DNA of 64,000 nucleotides from Arthrobacter sp. Leaf137 (lineage in GTDB: Bacteria; Actinomycetota; Actinomycetes; Actinomycetales; Micrococcaceae): the NCBI RefSeq assembly GCF_001423525.1, contig NZ_LMOI01000020.1, positions 220,692-284,691 on the forward strand, read 5' to 3'. Made by a program: the position numbers and the translations under genes. The notes beneath the pieces were generated by a model that was not told the origin of the DNA, ran no database searches, and saw only the letters and a program-made list of their open reading frames with translations. Of the stretch, positions 1 through 7,908 are shown one piece after another (the stretch's first letter is position 1; each line of letters opens with the position of its first letter).

Positions 1-717
1 GAGGCGATGAAACGCTGGATCAGGATGCGCGACGGACACTGCACCTTCCCCGGCTGCACCAACCCCAGCACAGACAACGAAACGGACCACCTCACCGCCT
101 GGCACCACCACGGGACAACAGGAATCAGCAACCTGGCACAACTCTGCCCCAAACATCACCGCCTCAAACACAACAGCCGCTGGACCCCCACACCAGCAAC
201 CGGGACTGAACCACCCGGCTGGACCTCCCCCACCGGCCGCCACTACCCGGCCCAACACCCCCACCCACAACCACCACACTGGCCACCCGGACTCCTGGAA
301 CTCGAACAGGACAGGGCCCTGACAGGAGACGTCGTCGCGCCCGGAGACTCAGCATCGACCGGCGATCTTGCGCCGGGCGGCGACGTTGGCGCGGCCGAGG
401 AATCTCTGGTGACCAGGGTGCCCGGCGCGATCGGACACACGGCACCGGACAGACACCTGACAACTGTCGGAGACCCTGCACCAGCCACAGATCTTGCATC
501 AGCCGGAGCCGCTGGCACTGCGGGTAGGCCCAGCCCGACCAGAGCATCAGGCGCTCCGGCCGGAGACCCTGCACCAGCCACAGATCTTGCATCAGCCGGA
601 GCCGCTGGCACTGCGGGTAGGCCCAGCCCGACCAGAGCATCAGGCGCTCCGGCAAGCATGCAGCCGGACAAACTAAGCCCACTCGAACGCGCACTCACGG
701 CCTACCTCGCCGCCTGA
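1..717 (+). CDS. HNH endonuclease domain protein (DUF222/HNH type), 5' truncated
   Basis: The reading frame is open to the left window edge, so only the C-terminal part of the gene is present. The first about 60 residues hold a zinc-finger HNH nuclease domain: a CTFPGC knuckle, then a TDHLTAWHHHG segment with the catalytic histidine, then N and a CPKHHRLKH end. This is the C-terminal HNH module of the abundant actinobacterial DUF222-HNH proteins, whose substrate is unknown. After the nuclease the chain becomes a low-complexity Ala/Gly/Pro/Thr tail that contains an exact 31-residue duplication, and it ends in LSPLERALTAYLAA. The variable tail suggests the nuclease domain alone is under constraint. 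The family call is good; any role (mobile-element nuclease, defence, repair) is unknown. Confidence 0.8.
   Translation, partial: EAMKRWIRMRDGHCTFPGCTNPSTDNETDHLTAWHHHGTTGISNLAQLCPKHHRLKHNSRWTPTPATGTEPPGWTSPTGRHYPAQHPHPQPPHWPPGLLELEQDRALTGDVVAPGDSASTGDLAPGGDVGAAEESLVTRVPGAIGHTAPDRHLTTVGDPAPATDLASAGAAGTAGRPSPTRASGAPAGDPAPATDLASAGAAGTAGRPSPTRASGAPASMQPDKLSPLERALTAYLAA
469..654 (+). repeat. Perfect 93-bp tandem duplication inside the HNH gene
   Basis: Two adjacent copies (469-561 and 562-654) are identical except for the last base (gcc versus gca). Each encodes the same 31 residues, beginning GDPAPATDLA and ending SGAPA. The unit is a multiple of three, so the frame is kept. Near-perfect identity, synonymous sites included, points to a recent slippage or unequal-crossover event. 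Confidence 0.95.
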
Positions 718-804
718 ATCCAGGAAGTCGCATGTGAAATCAGGGGTGTGTGACTCAGGCGCGCGTGATCTCGCGCGTGAACTCGCGCGCGAACTCAGCA
801 GCGC

Positions 805-1806
805 CTAAGAGCTCAAGGGGGCGTTGTCGATCAGCCGCACAGGACCCACCTTCGCAGCAATGAGCGCGAGGGCCTCGCCCCGGAAAGGGGTCTCGCGGCA
901 GTTTTCAGCCAGGGGCTCCAGCGTGCCAGGGTCCACAACGTCGAAGTAGTCCAGCTTCACCAGCGGCTGCGACTCCACCATCGCGAGCGCAGACTCAAGG
1001 TCCAGCGGCTCATGGGCGTTGGCACGCGCCTCCAACAGCCGCAGTGCACGGGAAAGGACCAGTGCTGCATCGCGTTCGTCGTCGGACAGGAACCGGTTAC
1101 GGCTGGACAGCGCCAGCCCCTCGGCAGAACGGACGGTGGGGACGCCCACGATGTCGACGGGGAAGTTGAGGTCGGCCACCATGCGCCTTACCAGGGCCAG
1201 CTGCTGGGCGTCCTTCTGGCCAAAGTAGGCGCGGTAGGCGGGCAGCCCCGTCCCCACAGATGAAGATCCGGGAGCTTTGAGCCCTTCTGATGCAGACCGG
1301 GCGGAGCCAAACCCTGCAGACGCAGAACCGGCAGAACCTGTCGAAGCCCCTCCGGCACGGCCGGCCGCCGGGATGCCATAGTGCAGCAGCTTGGCAACAA
1401 CCGTAAGCGCACCGTCGAAATGGCCTGGGCGGGATGCGCCCTCCCACTTCTCCCCCAGCCGTCCCGACGTGATCCGCACCAGCGGCTCGCCACCCGGGTA
1501 GACCTCTTCGACAGACGGTGCGAACGCGATATCGACGCCCTGGGCGTCGAGCAGTGCAAGGTCGGCGTCCAGGGTCCTCGGGTACCGGTCAAGGTCCACG
1601 GCATCACCGAACTGCAGCGGGTTCACGAAGATGCTGGCAACCACCACGTCGTTCTGTTCGACGGCGGTCCTCGCCAGGGCAGCGTGCCCCTCATGGAGCG
1701 CGCCCATGGTGGGGACCAAGCCCTGCGATGCACCATGCTTCTCCGACAGCAGCCGTGCACTCTCGGCGTGCAGCCCGGCCACGGTGGTGACAAGTTTGAT
1801 GGCCAC
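805..1806 (-). CDS. panC: Pantothenate synthetase (pantoate--beta-alanine ligase)
   Basis: PanC condenses pantoate with beta-alanine using ATP to give pantothenate, the precursor of coenzyme A, in the cytoplasm. The nucleotidyl-transferase motifs are clear: [10 protein letters not shown] at residues 32-41, NPLQF at 62-66, FGQKDAQQL from 195, and SSRNRFLS further on. The start is a GTG 2 nt after the stop of the DUF2520 gene, with a strong AAGGAGGA ribosome site, so the two are translated together. At 333 residues it is longer than the usual about 280: residues about 147-189 are an extra Gly/Ser/Ala-rich segment inserted between the AKLLHYGIP strand and YRAYFGQKD. The flanking active-site motifs are intact, so the enzyme is probably functional. 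It is the last gene of the long folate/pantothenate run. Confidence 0.96.
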   Translation of the reverse strand: MAIKLVTTVAGLHAESARLLSEKHGASQGLVPTMGALHEGHAALARTAVEQNDVVVASIFVNPLQFGDAVDLDRYPRTLDADLALLDAQGVDIAFAPSVEEVYPGGEPLVRITSGRLGEKWEGASRPGHFDGALTVVAKLLHYGIPAAGRAGGASTGSAGSASAGFGSARSASEGLKAPGSSSVGTGLPAYRAYFGQKDAQQLALVRRMVADLNFPVDIVGVPTVRSAEGLALSSRNRFLSDDERDAALVLSRALRLLEARANAHEPLDLESALAMVESQPLVKLDYFDVVDPGTLEPLAENCRETPFRGEALALIAAKVGPVRLIDNAPLSS

Positions 1807-1808
1807 GG

Positions 1809-2702
1809 TCAGTCCTCCTTGGATCCGAGGGCCTGGTTCAGCCCGTCAAGCTGGTCGGCCTTCAGTAGCCCGCGCGCTTCGGCCCGCCGGGCGGTGGCGC
1901 GTGCCATGGCAAGGTACGCCGCGAGGACATCCCCATGCCCGCCGCCGTCGTACTCCCGCAGGGCCTGTGCATGTGCCTCCACCGTGCCCACATCACCCCG
2001 GGCGACCGGACCGGTGAGTGCAGACTCTCCGGACGCCAGCGCGTTTTCAAGGGTTGCCCGCAACAGGGGGCCGAGCATGCGTTCGGGCTGCTCCACCCCC
2101 ACCTCGCGCAGCAACTGGGACGACTGCGCCACCAGGGTGACCAGGTGGTTGGATCCGTGCGCCAGGGCAGCGTGGTACAGCGTCCGGTCGGCCTCTGCGA
2201 TGGCAACCGGTTCGGCGCCCATCTCCACCACCAGCGCCTGCGCAATGGGAAGCATGGCGGCATCGGCCGTGACGCCAAACGTGCAGTCAAGCAGGCGCGT
2301 CAGGTCCAGGCTCATTCCGGTGAAGGTCATGGCCGGGTGCAGTGCCAGCGGAACGGCTCCGGCAGCGCGCACAGGATGAAGTACGCCAACCCCAAACCGG
2401 CCTGACGTGTGGGCCACCAGCTGACCCGGCTGCCAGGCGCCGAGCTTCGCCAGCCCGTCCACCAGGCCGGGAAGCGCGTCGTCGGGCACGGCGAGGAGTA
2501 CCAGTTCGGCGCGCTCCACGATGTCCTGCACTTCCAGGACGGGAACGCCGGGCAGCAGGATTTCGGCCCGTTCACGGCTGGCCTCCGACACTGCGGAAAC
2601 ACCCACGACGGCGTGCTCGGCGGCGCGCAGGGCAGCACCCAGGACGGCGCCCACCTTGCCCGCTCCAATGATTCCGACGCCGAGGCGTCCGGGCTTAGCC
2701 AT
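1809..2702 (-). CDS. Rossmann-like and DUF2520 domain protein (possible ketopantoate-reductase-like oxidoreductase)
   Basis: A 297-residue NAD(P)-binding protein. The N-terminus has the nucleotide-binding motif GIIGAGKVG (residues 10-18), and the C-terminal half is a helical DUF2520 domain with HPAMTFTG near the domain junction. The open frame extends upstream to 2858, but the ATG at 2702 is preceded by AGGAAGG and the protein begins naturally ([10 protein letters not shown]) directly before the Rossmann fold. It overlaps the end of the upstream PH-domain gene by 8 bp and is followed 2 nt later by panC. Members of this family are often beside panC in actinobacteria. A role in pantothenate synthesis, for instance as a PanE substitute, is inferred from position only. 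Confidence 0.85.
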   Translation of the reverse strand: MAKPGRLGVGIIGAGKVGAVLGAALRAAEHAVVGVSAVSEASRERAEILLPGVPVLEVQDIVERAELVLLAVPDDALPGLVDGLAKLGAWQPGQLVAHTSGRFGVGVLHPVRAAGAVPLALHPAMTFTGMSLDLTRLLDCTFGVTADAAMLPIAQALVVEMGAEPVAIAEADRTLYHAALAHGSNHLVTLVAQSSQLLREVGVEQPERMLGPLLRATLENALASGESALTGPVARGDVGTVEAHAQALREYDGGGHGDVLAAYLAMARATARRAEARGLLKADQLDGLNQALGSKED

Positions 2703-4326
2703 GCTGGGGGCCTTCCTGTTGCTGGTGCGCTTCATTTCCGAGCGGCCAGGTTTCAGCTGCCTGGGAGTCAGGGTCAGCCCCCGGAGGTGCCACCTGGCGG
2801 AGCCATTGTTCCGTCGTTTGCCGTTGCCGTGCCAGCCGGGCACGGGCCGACTGCTCATCGAAAAGCGCCCGCGCCTCGTCCAACCCGGCCTGCGTCAGGC
2901 GCGGAACCACCGGACCGGCGGTGGTGTGCAGGACCAGGTCGGCCACCCGGAACCGCCGGGCCAGCGGGCCTTGGTGCAGCGCCATGGACTGGGTCCGCTG
3001 GTGCGGGACGAGCACCAGGTTCCGCCACCAACGCCCTGAACGGATGAGCAAAGCAGTATCCGTGGCGGCGAAGCCGTTTCGCCGCCACCCCAGCGGGGCC
3101 AGCAGCCGGGCGCGGCGCGGGGTGGTGACGAAGCCGCCGTCGGAATCCAACCCCGTGAGCCCCGCTCCGAAAACCTCGGCAGGGCGGGATGTACCGGGAT
3201 CGGGCAGGACCAATGCGAGCATGTTCATGGCATCGTCCAGCTTGCCGACGGGCAGCAGGGTGGTCCGGGATGACGCTTCCCCCGCGTTGTCCAACAGCCC
3301 GTAGCCAGCCACGTTGACCTGCATCCTGTACCAGCCGAACGGCCGCCACAGCGGCGGCTGGCTGATTTTCAACGCCTGGATCCGCCCCGGCGGCAGCGTC
3401 TGCGCCTGGGTATCCAGCAATCCGTAACGGAGCCGGATGCCGTCCGGCGAGATGGCGGCCGTGAAGTTGTATCCCTTGTTAAACAGATTCCAGTAGCTCG
3501 CCGCGAGGCCAAGCGCCGCGGGAATCAGGTAGAAGTAGAACGCCCTGTTGTCCGTGACGGCCGAGAGCACCACCGATGCCACACCGCCCACCACCACGAA
3601 CAGGCTCTGCTCGCTCAGCAGCAGTGAACCGATAAGGCGCGACGGCGGCACGGACAGTACCGGATACTCCGGCGCCTCGGGTGCGGGGGCGCCGGGGTTT
3701 TCGGCATCGTCGTCGATACCGGCGGCGCGTGCCAGGATGGTGGCCCGCAGCTGCTGGGCGTCGTCGATCTTCAGGTAGGCCAGCCGCACTGCCGATTCCC
3801 CTGCGTCAGCCACCTCGAACTTGAGTTCGGCCAGCCCGAAGATACGCGCCAGTAAAGGCTGGACGATGTCGATGGCCTGCACCCGGTCCAGCCGGGCCTG
3901 GCGCTGCTGCCGGAACAGGAAGCCTGTGTTGACGCGAACGTAACCGCCGGACACCTGGTACTTGGTGAAGTACCAGGTGAGGACAAAGCTGAGGACCGCC
4001 ACCAGCAGGACGGCGCCGCCGCCGGCCACCAACCAGGGAACCCGGCCGGCGAATCCGTCTTCGAACATGGGCCGGCCCTGCAGGGTCCGTTCAAAGATGT
4101 CGCGGCCAAAGAAGAAGCCGATGGCGGCCAGCGCCACCCATCCGCGTACAAAGGGTGACGCCGGATGGACACGCAACCAGCCGTCGTCGGGCGTTGCGAC
4201 CCCGGGCCCCGCACTGTCCGCAGCGGCAGTTGATGCGGCGGGGACTGAGCCGGCGGGCGCTGGGTCAGCGGACGCCAAGCCATCTTCCTGCATCCCGTGA
4301 CGGGGGAACCGCCCATCAGCGGTCAC
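2695..4326 (-). CDS. Large PH-domain membrane protein (YdbT-like)
   Basis: A 543-residue membrane protein with repeated bacterial PH (bPH2) domains. After an Ala/Pro/Asp-rich N-terminus, two hydrophobic stretches (around residues 62-75 and 98-117) precede a first PH segment (YVRVNTGFLFRQQRQARLDR). A second transmembrane pair (LFVVVGGVASVVLSAV and FYFYLIPAALGLAASY) and further PH units (LRYGLLDTQAQTLPPGRIQ; LLIRSGRWWRNLVLVPHQR) follow. The start is a GTG that overlaps the stop of the small PH gene as GTGA. The pair resembles Bacillus YdbS/YdbT, thought to act in the cell envelope; the molecular function is unknown. Both genes sit inside the folate-pantothenate operon, but nothing in the sequence ties them to those pathways. 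Confidence 0.85.
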   Translation of the reverse strand: MTADGRFPRHGMQEDGLASADPAPAGSVPAASTAAADSAGPGVATPDDGWLRVHPASPFVRGWVALAAIGFFFGRDIFERTLQGRPMFEDGFAGRVPWLVAGGGAVLLVAVLSFVLTWYFTKYQVSGGYVRVNTGFLFRQQRQARLDRVQAIDIVQPLLARIFGLAELKFEVADAGESAVRLAYLKIDDAQQLRATILARAAGIDDDAENPGAPAPEAPEYPVLSVPPSRLIGSLLLSEQSLFVVVGGVASVVLSAVTDNRAFYFYLIPAALGLAASYWNLFNKGYNFTAAISPDGIRLRYGLLDTQAQTLPPGRIQALKISQPPLWRPFGWYRMQVNVAGYGLLDNAGEASSRTTLLPVGKLDDAMNMLALVLPDPGTSRPAEVFGAGLTGLDSDGGFVTTPRRARLLAPLGWRRNGFAATDTALLIRSGRWWRNLVLVPHQRTQSMALHQGPLARRFRVADLVLHTTAGPVVPRLTQAGLDEARALFDEQSARARLARQRQTTEQWLRQVAPPGADPDSQAAETWPLGNEAHQQQEGPQHG

Positions 4327-4835
4327 AGCCCTGCCAGCCTGGCCTCGCCGCGGGCCGCAAGCTGCTCACGGAGCCGAGCTCCCTCTGCCTCCGGCAGCCC
4401 GGGGATGTGCGCGTTGGTGCCGGGCGATGCGGTGTGCAGCTTGACCGTGCACAGGCCGAGGCTGCGCTCCACGGGGCCCACGGCGACGTCCACGTACTGC
4501 ATCCGGCCGTAGGGCACGGCCATGGTCCGCTGGAAGAAGATGCCGCTGCGGACCAGGAGGTCGTCGTCGCGCTCGGCGTAGCCGATGGCCCTGACCTGGC
4601 GCGGGATGAGCACCAGCCGCCACAGGGCCACCACGAGTGTCACGGCCGGAACGGTGATGGCCAGCCACAGCGGCGGCCACCGCCACCACTCGAGCAGGAC
4701 AAACACGAGCGGAAGGCTGAGGATTACGACGGCGGCCAGGTTGCCGAGTGCCCACTGCACCAGCCGCACTGTCACGAACTTCGGTGACACCCGGTGCCAG
4801 TCGATGCCGGGCGGGTCAATCGCCTCGGTACGCAT
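4323..4835 (-). CDS. Small PH-domain membrane protein (YdbS-like)
   Basis: A 170-residue protein with two adjacent transmembrane helices (LAAVVILSLPLVFVLLEWW and PLWLAITVPAVTLVVALW) followed by one bPH2 domain (DDLLVRSGIFFQRTMAVPYGRMQYVDVAVG...). The chosen ATG at 4835 (MRTEAIDPPG) has GGGGGAAGG just upstream and overlaps the end of the DUF3180 gene by 20 bp; the longer open frame to 4949 has no good ribosome site. It is the YdbS-like partner of the larger protein encoded directly downstream, to which it is joined by a GTGA stop/start overlap. Together they probably form one membrane complex. Confidence 0.85.
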   Translation of the reverse strand: MRTEAIDPPGIDWHRVSPKFVTVRLVQWALGNLAAVVILSLPLVFVLLEWWRWPPLWLAITVPAVTLVVALWRLVLIPRQVRAIGYAERDDDLLVRSGIFFQRTMAVPYGRMQYVDVAVGPVERSLGLCTVKLHTASPGTNAHIPGLPEAEGARLREQLAARGEARLAGL

Positions 4836-5364
4836 ATTCGCCTTCCCCCGTGGCTTCTCCCCGTGTTGCGCGGCCCGGCTTGCCGTCCACACCCTTCGTA
4901 TCGCCGTCCTCCGGCGGAATCTTGCAGAACCGTTCCACCACCAGGCCAACGATGATCATCACCAGGCCGCCGCCGGCCATGCCGAGCGCCAGCCAGGCGA
5001 TGTCCTGGTGGCTGCGGAAACTCCAGATCCGCAGCTGGTCCAGGAAGATCCCCACATGCCAGCCGAGCAGCACCGTTCCGGCGTAGGCACAGGCCTGGGC
5101 CAGGATGAGCGTGCGGGCGGCGAGCAGCGGATCCAGTGCTGTCTTTTTTGCGGTGCTGTTGGGCTTGATGCTGTTCCGCCAGCGCAGGATGCGGATGCCC
5201 AGGACCAGGGTGATGGCCACGATCACGCCCATGGTGGCCAGCGCGGTGGCCGGAAGCACCGGAGTGGCCATGCCGTAGCGGCTGGTGATCACCGTTCCGG
5301 CCCAGCCGGCCACGGTCAGGATGACGCCGATCAGCAGCAGCCGCAGCGGGTTGATGGGCTTCAA
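4816..5364 (-). CDS. DUF3180 family membrane protein
   Basis: A 182-residue integral membrane protein with four predicted helices: LRLLLIGVILTVAGWAGTVI, LATMGVIVAITLVLGIRIL, TLILAQACAYAGTVLLGWHV and IAWLALGMAGGGLVMIIVGL. A charged cytoplasmic tail follows. The family is found almost only in actinobacteria, usually directly downstream of folK as here, and has no known function. The start is TTG, overlapping the folK stop as TTGA, so translation is coupled. No in-frame ATG or GTG near the first helix offers a better start. Confidence 0.88.
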   Translation of the reverse strand: MKPINPLRLLLIGVILTVAGWAGTVITSRYGMATPVLPATALATMGVIVAITLVLGIRILRWRNSIKPNSTAKKTALDPLLAARTLILAQACAYAGTVLLGWHVGIFLDQLRIWSFRSHQDIAWLALGMAGGGLVMIIVGLVVERFCKIPPEDGDTKGVDGKPGRATRGEATGEGEYAYRGD

Positions 5365-5906
5365 CGCTCCGTCACCGCCCCGGCGGTCGGCATCCCGTCA
5401 AAATCGCCGAAACCATCGAACGGGGCAAGGTCCCCGTAGTCCTCCGCCCGGGCCGCGAGGGCACTGATGCGCTCCCCCGCCAGGGTGGCCGCCGGGTCGA
5501 TCAGGGACCACGGGTACAGCACGAAAGCCCGGACGGCGGCGCGCGGGTGCGGCAGCGTCAGCACGGGGTCGTCGCTCTGCACGTCGCCGTAGGTGATGAT
5601 GTCGACGTCGAGCGTCCGCGGCCCCCAGCGCACCTCGCGGACCCGGTGGTGCTTGTTCTCCACCGCCTGGCAATGCTTTAGCAGCTCGTGGGGAGTCAGG
5701 CTGGTTTCAACGGTGAGGACCATGTTCAGGAAGTCTGGTTGCCCCGCCGGGCCGCCCACGGCTTTGGTCTGGATGATCGGGGACACCGCAAGGAGGCGCA
5801 CCTCCGGCGGGTCGACAAGGTCGGCTACCGCGCTGGACAGGGTGTCGTTCCGTTCGCCGAGGTTGCTCCCCAGGGCCAAGACCGCTTTGGCGTAGACCGC
5901 GTTCAC
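5361..5906 (-). CDS. folK: 6-hydroxymethyl-7,8-dihydropterin pyrophosphokinase
   Basis: FolK transfers pyrophosphate from ATP to 6-hydroxymethyl-dihydropterin, activating it for FolP. The family signature is complete: ALGSNLGER near the N-terminus, and WGPRTLDVDIITYGD, which carries the metal-binding aspartates, followed by LPHPRAAVRAFVLYPW. The length (181 aa) is normal. The GTG start overlaps the folB stop as GTGA, and its own stop overlaps the TTG of the DUF3180 gene, so folB-folK-DUF3180 form a tightly coupled unit. Confidence 0.97.
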   Translation of the reverse strand: MNAVYAKAVLALGSNLGERNDTLSSAVADLVDPPEVRLLAVSPIIQTKAVGGPAGQPDFLNMVLTVETSLTPHELLKHCQAVENKHHRVREVRWGPRTLDVDIITYGDVQSDDPVLTLPHPRAAVRAFVLYPWSLIDPAATLAGERISALAARAEDYGDLAPFDGFGDFDGMPTAGAVTER

Positions 5907-6310
5907 GGGTTGTCCCCGGAAGCCGGTTCCGCCGGGTGGCCGGAAGTAACGGCGGGCCGTTCACGGTGAACGGACACTGCCACGTCCCCGAAGGGCACCT
6001 CGATGGGCGCCTGGGGTTTGTGCACGGTGATGTCCACGGCCTGGAGGCCGAACTCGGACAGCAGGCCGTCGGCGATCCGGACCGCCAGCGCCTCGATGAG
6101 GTTCAGCGGCTCGCCGGAGATCCATTCGGTAATACGCTGCGCCACCTCACCGTAGTGGGCGGTGTCGCTGACGTCGTCGGACTCCGCGGCGGCAGCGAAG
6201 TCGAGATACAGGACGGCGTCCACAACAAAAGGCTGGCCCTCGCGGCGCTCAAAATCAAACACACCATGATGGCCGACGGCCGTCACACCGGTCAGCGTAA
6301 TCCTGTCCAT
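5903..6310 (-). CDS. folB: Dihydroneopterin aldolase
   Basis: FolB converts 7,8-dihydroneopterin to 6-hydroxymethyl-dihydropterin and glycolaldehyde. The 135-residue chain has the family pattern: a GHHGVFDFERREGQPFVVD start containing the conserved GxHGV, the DTAHYGEV segment, LIEALAVRIAD with the substrate-binding glutamate, and HKPQAPI. It begins with ATG 14 nt after folP and ends in the GTGA overlap with folK. Confidence 0.96.
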   Translation of the reverse strand: MDRITLTGVTAVGHHGVFDFERREGQPFVVDAVLYLDFAAAAESDDVSDTAHYGEVAQRITEWISGEPLNLIEALAVRIADGLLSEFGLQAVDITVHKPQAPIEVPFGDVAVSVHRERPAVTSGHPAEPASGDNP

Positions 6311-6324
6311 GGGTCCCCCGGCGC

Positions 6325-7245
6325 TTACGGTGCTTTGGGTACTGCCGCCATGCGCGCGGCGACCTTGACGGCGTCAAGGCTGGATCCGACGTCGTGCACC
6401 CGGACGGCCCAGGCGCCGCGTGAGGCGCTGATGGCTGTGATGGCTGCCGTGGCTCCGTCCCGCTCTTCCGGGGCTGCGGATTTGCCGGCAACCGTCAGGA
6501 GGGTGCCAAGGAACCGTTTGCGGGATGCGGCCACCAGGACGCGGTGGCCCAGGGCCTCCAGCTGCTCCAGGTTCTGCAGCAGCTCCCAGTTCTGGGCGTC
6601 GTTCTTCGCAAAGCCCAGGCCGGGGTCGACGATGATCTGCTCAGCGCTGACGCCGGCGGCATACAGTTTGTCCCGCACCCCGGCCAGTTCTGCCACCACT
6701 TCGCCGGCTACGTCCGTGTACTCCGCGAGGGAGTTCATGGTGCGGGCATCGCCGCGGCGGTGGGTGAGGATGTACGGCGCCTTGGACGAGGCCACGAGTT
6801 CAGCCATTTCGGGTTCGATGGTCAGCCCGGAGACGTCGTTGACGATGGCGGCGCCGGCCTTCAGCGCGGCGGCTGCGGTGGCCGCGTGCGTGGTGTCGAT
6901 GCTGACCAGGGCGCCAGCCTTGACCAGCGCTTCGATGACGGGGAGGACCCGCCTCTGCTCCTCGTCCGGGGAGACGTCCTCAGCGCCGGGGCGGGTCGAT
7001 TCCCCGCCGACGTCGATGATGTCCGCGCCGGCATAAAACATGCGCAGGCCCGCGGCGATGGCGGTGTCCGCCGTGGCGTGCTTGCCGCCGTCGCTGAACG
7101 AGTCAGGGGTGACATTGAGGATGCCCATAACCAGGGTGCGGTCTGTGGGCAGGTCCTCGAAGCGCGCGGCCGGGCGCGGTTTGCGCAGGATGGGCAGCGG
7201 GGAGGTTGCGGGCCCGGTTCCCGGGGCTGCAGCTAGTGAGTCCAT
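6325..7245 (-). CDS. folP: Dihydropteroate synthase
   Basis: FolP joins p-aminobenzoate to the pterin pyrophosphate; it is the target of sulfonamides. Signatures are present in order: MGILNVTPDSFSDGG (residues about 40-54), DVGGESTRPGA, VSIDTTHA, and near the end VLVAASRKRFLGTL. The about 30-residue N-terminal extension before the TIM barrel is rich in Ala/Pro and probably disordered. ATG start; 12 nt separate it from folE upstream. Confidence 0.97.
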   Translation of the reverse strand: MDSLAAAPGTGPATSPLPILRKPRPAARFEDLPTDRTLVMGILNVTPDSFSDGGKHATADTAIAAGLRMFYAGADIIDVGGESTRPGAEDVSPDEEQRRVLPVIEALVKAGALVSIDTTHAATAAAALKAGAAIVNDVSGLTIEPEMAELVASSKAPYILTHRRGDARTMNSLAEYTDVAGEVVAELAGVRDKLYAAGVSAEQIIVDPGLGFAKNDAQNWELLQNLEQLEALGHRVLVAASRKRFLGTLLTVAGKSAAPEERDGATAAITAISASRGAWAVRVHDVGSSLDAVKVAARMAAVPKAP

Positions 7246-7257
7246 GGTCTTGTGTGG

Positions 7258-7899
7258 TTACCTTCCGAGGATGAGGCTCATGGCCTCGGCACGGGTGGCC
7301 GGGTCATGAAGCTGCCCGCGGACCGCACTGGTGACGGTCTTTGCTCCGGGCTTGCGGATACCGCGCATTGACATGCACATGTGCTCGCATTCGACAACGA
7401 CGATGGCGCCACGCGGCTTGAGGTGGCGAACCAGCGCTTCGACGATCTCCGTGGTGAGCCGCTCCTGAACCTGGGGGCGGCGGGCGTAGATGTCCACGAG
7501 CCGGGCCAGCTTGCTCAGCCCGGTGACCTTCCCGTCATGTGAGGGAATGTAGCCGACGTGGGCCACACCGTGGAACGGCACCAGGTGGTGCTCGCAGGTG
7601 GAGTAGAAGGGGATGTCCTTGACCAGGACCAGTTCTTCGTGGTCCAGCTCAAACGTGGTGGACAGGACGTCTGCGGGGTCGTGGTGCAGTCCCGCAAATA
7701 CCTCGGCGTACGCCTTCGCCACCCGTTTGGGGGTGTCGATAAGGCCGCCACGGTCCGGGTCCTCGCCGATGGCCAGGAGGATTTCGCGGACAGCCGCTTC
7801 AATCCTTGGCCGGTCCACCTTGTGGTGCGGGGCATGGGTGGAACCGTCCTCCACCGGGTAGGCGGAGGCGGAAACGGCGTCGTCGTCGAAGGAAGTCAC
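7258..7899 (-). CDS. folE: GTP cyclohydrolase I
   Basis: FolE opens GTP to dihydroneopterin triphosphate, the first step of folate synthesis. Zinc-site and active-site motifs are intact: [14 protein letters not shown] (Cys102, His105), the [21 protein letters not shown] block, and [15 protein letters not shown], which carries the second zinc cysteine and catalytic residues. The first about 28 residues are a non-conserved extension. The start is GTG, 9 nt after the ftsH stop, without a strong ribosome site, so translation probably depends on coupling to ftsH. Confidence 0.96.
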   Translation of the reverse strand: MTSFDDDAVSASAYPVEDGSTHAPHHKVDRPRIEAAVREILLAIGEDPDRGGLIDTPKRVAKAYAEVFAGLHHDPADVLSTTFELDHEELVLVKDIPFYSTCEHHLVPFHGVAHVGYIPSHDGKVTGLSKLARLVDIYARRPQVQERLTTEIVEALVRHLKPRGAIVVVECEHMCMSMRGIRKPGAKTVTSAVRGQLHDPATRAEAMSLILGR

Positions 7900-7908
7900 A
7901 GGGAAAGC

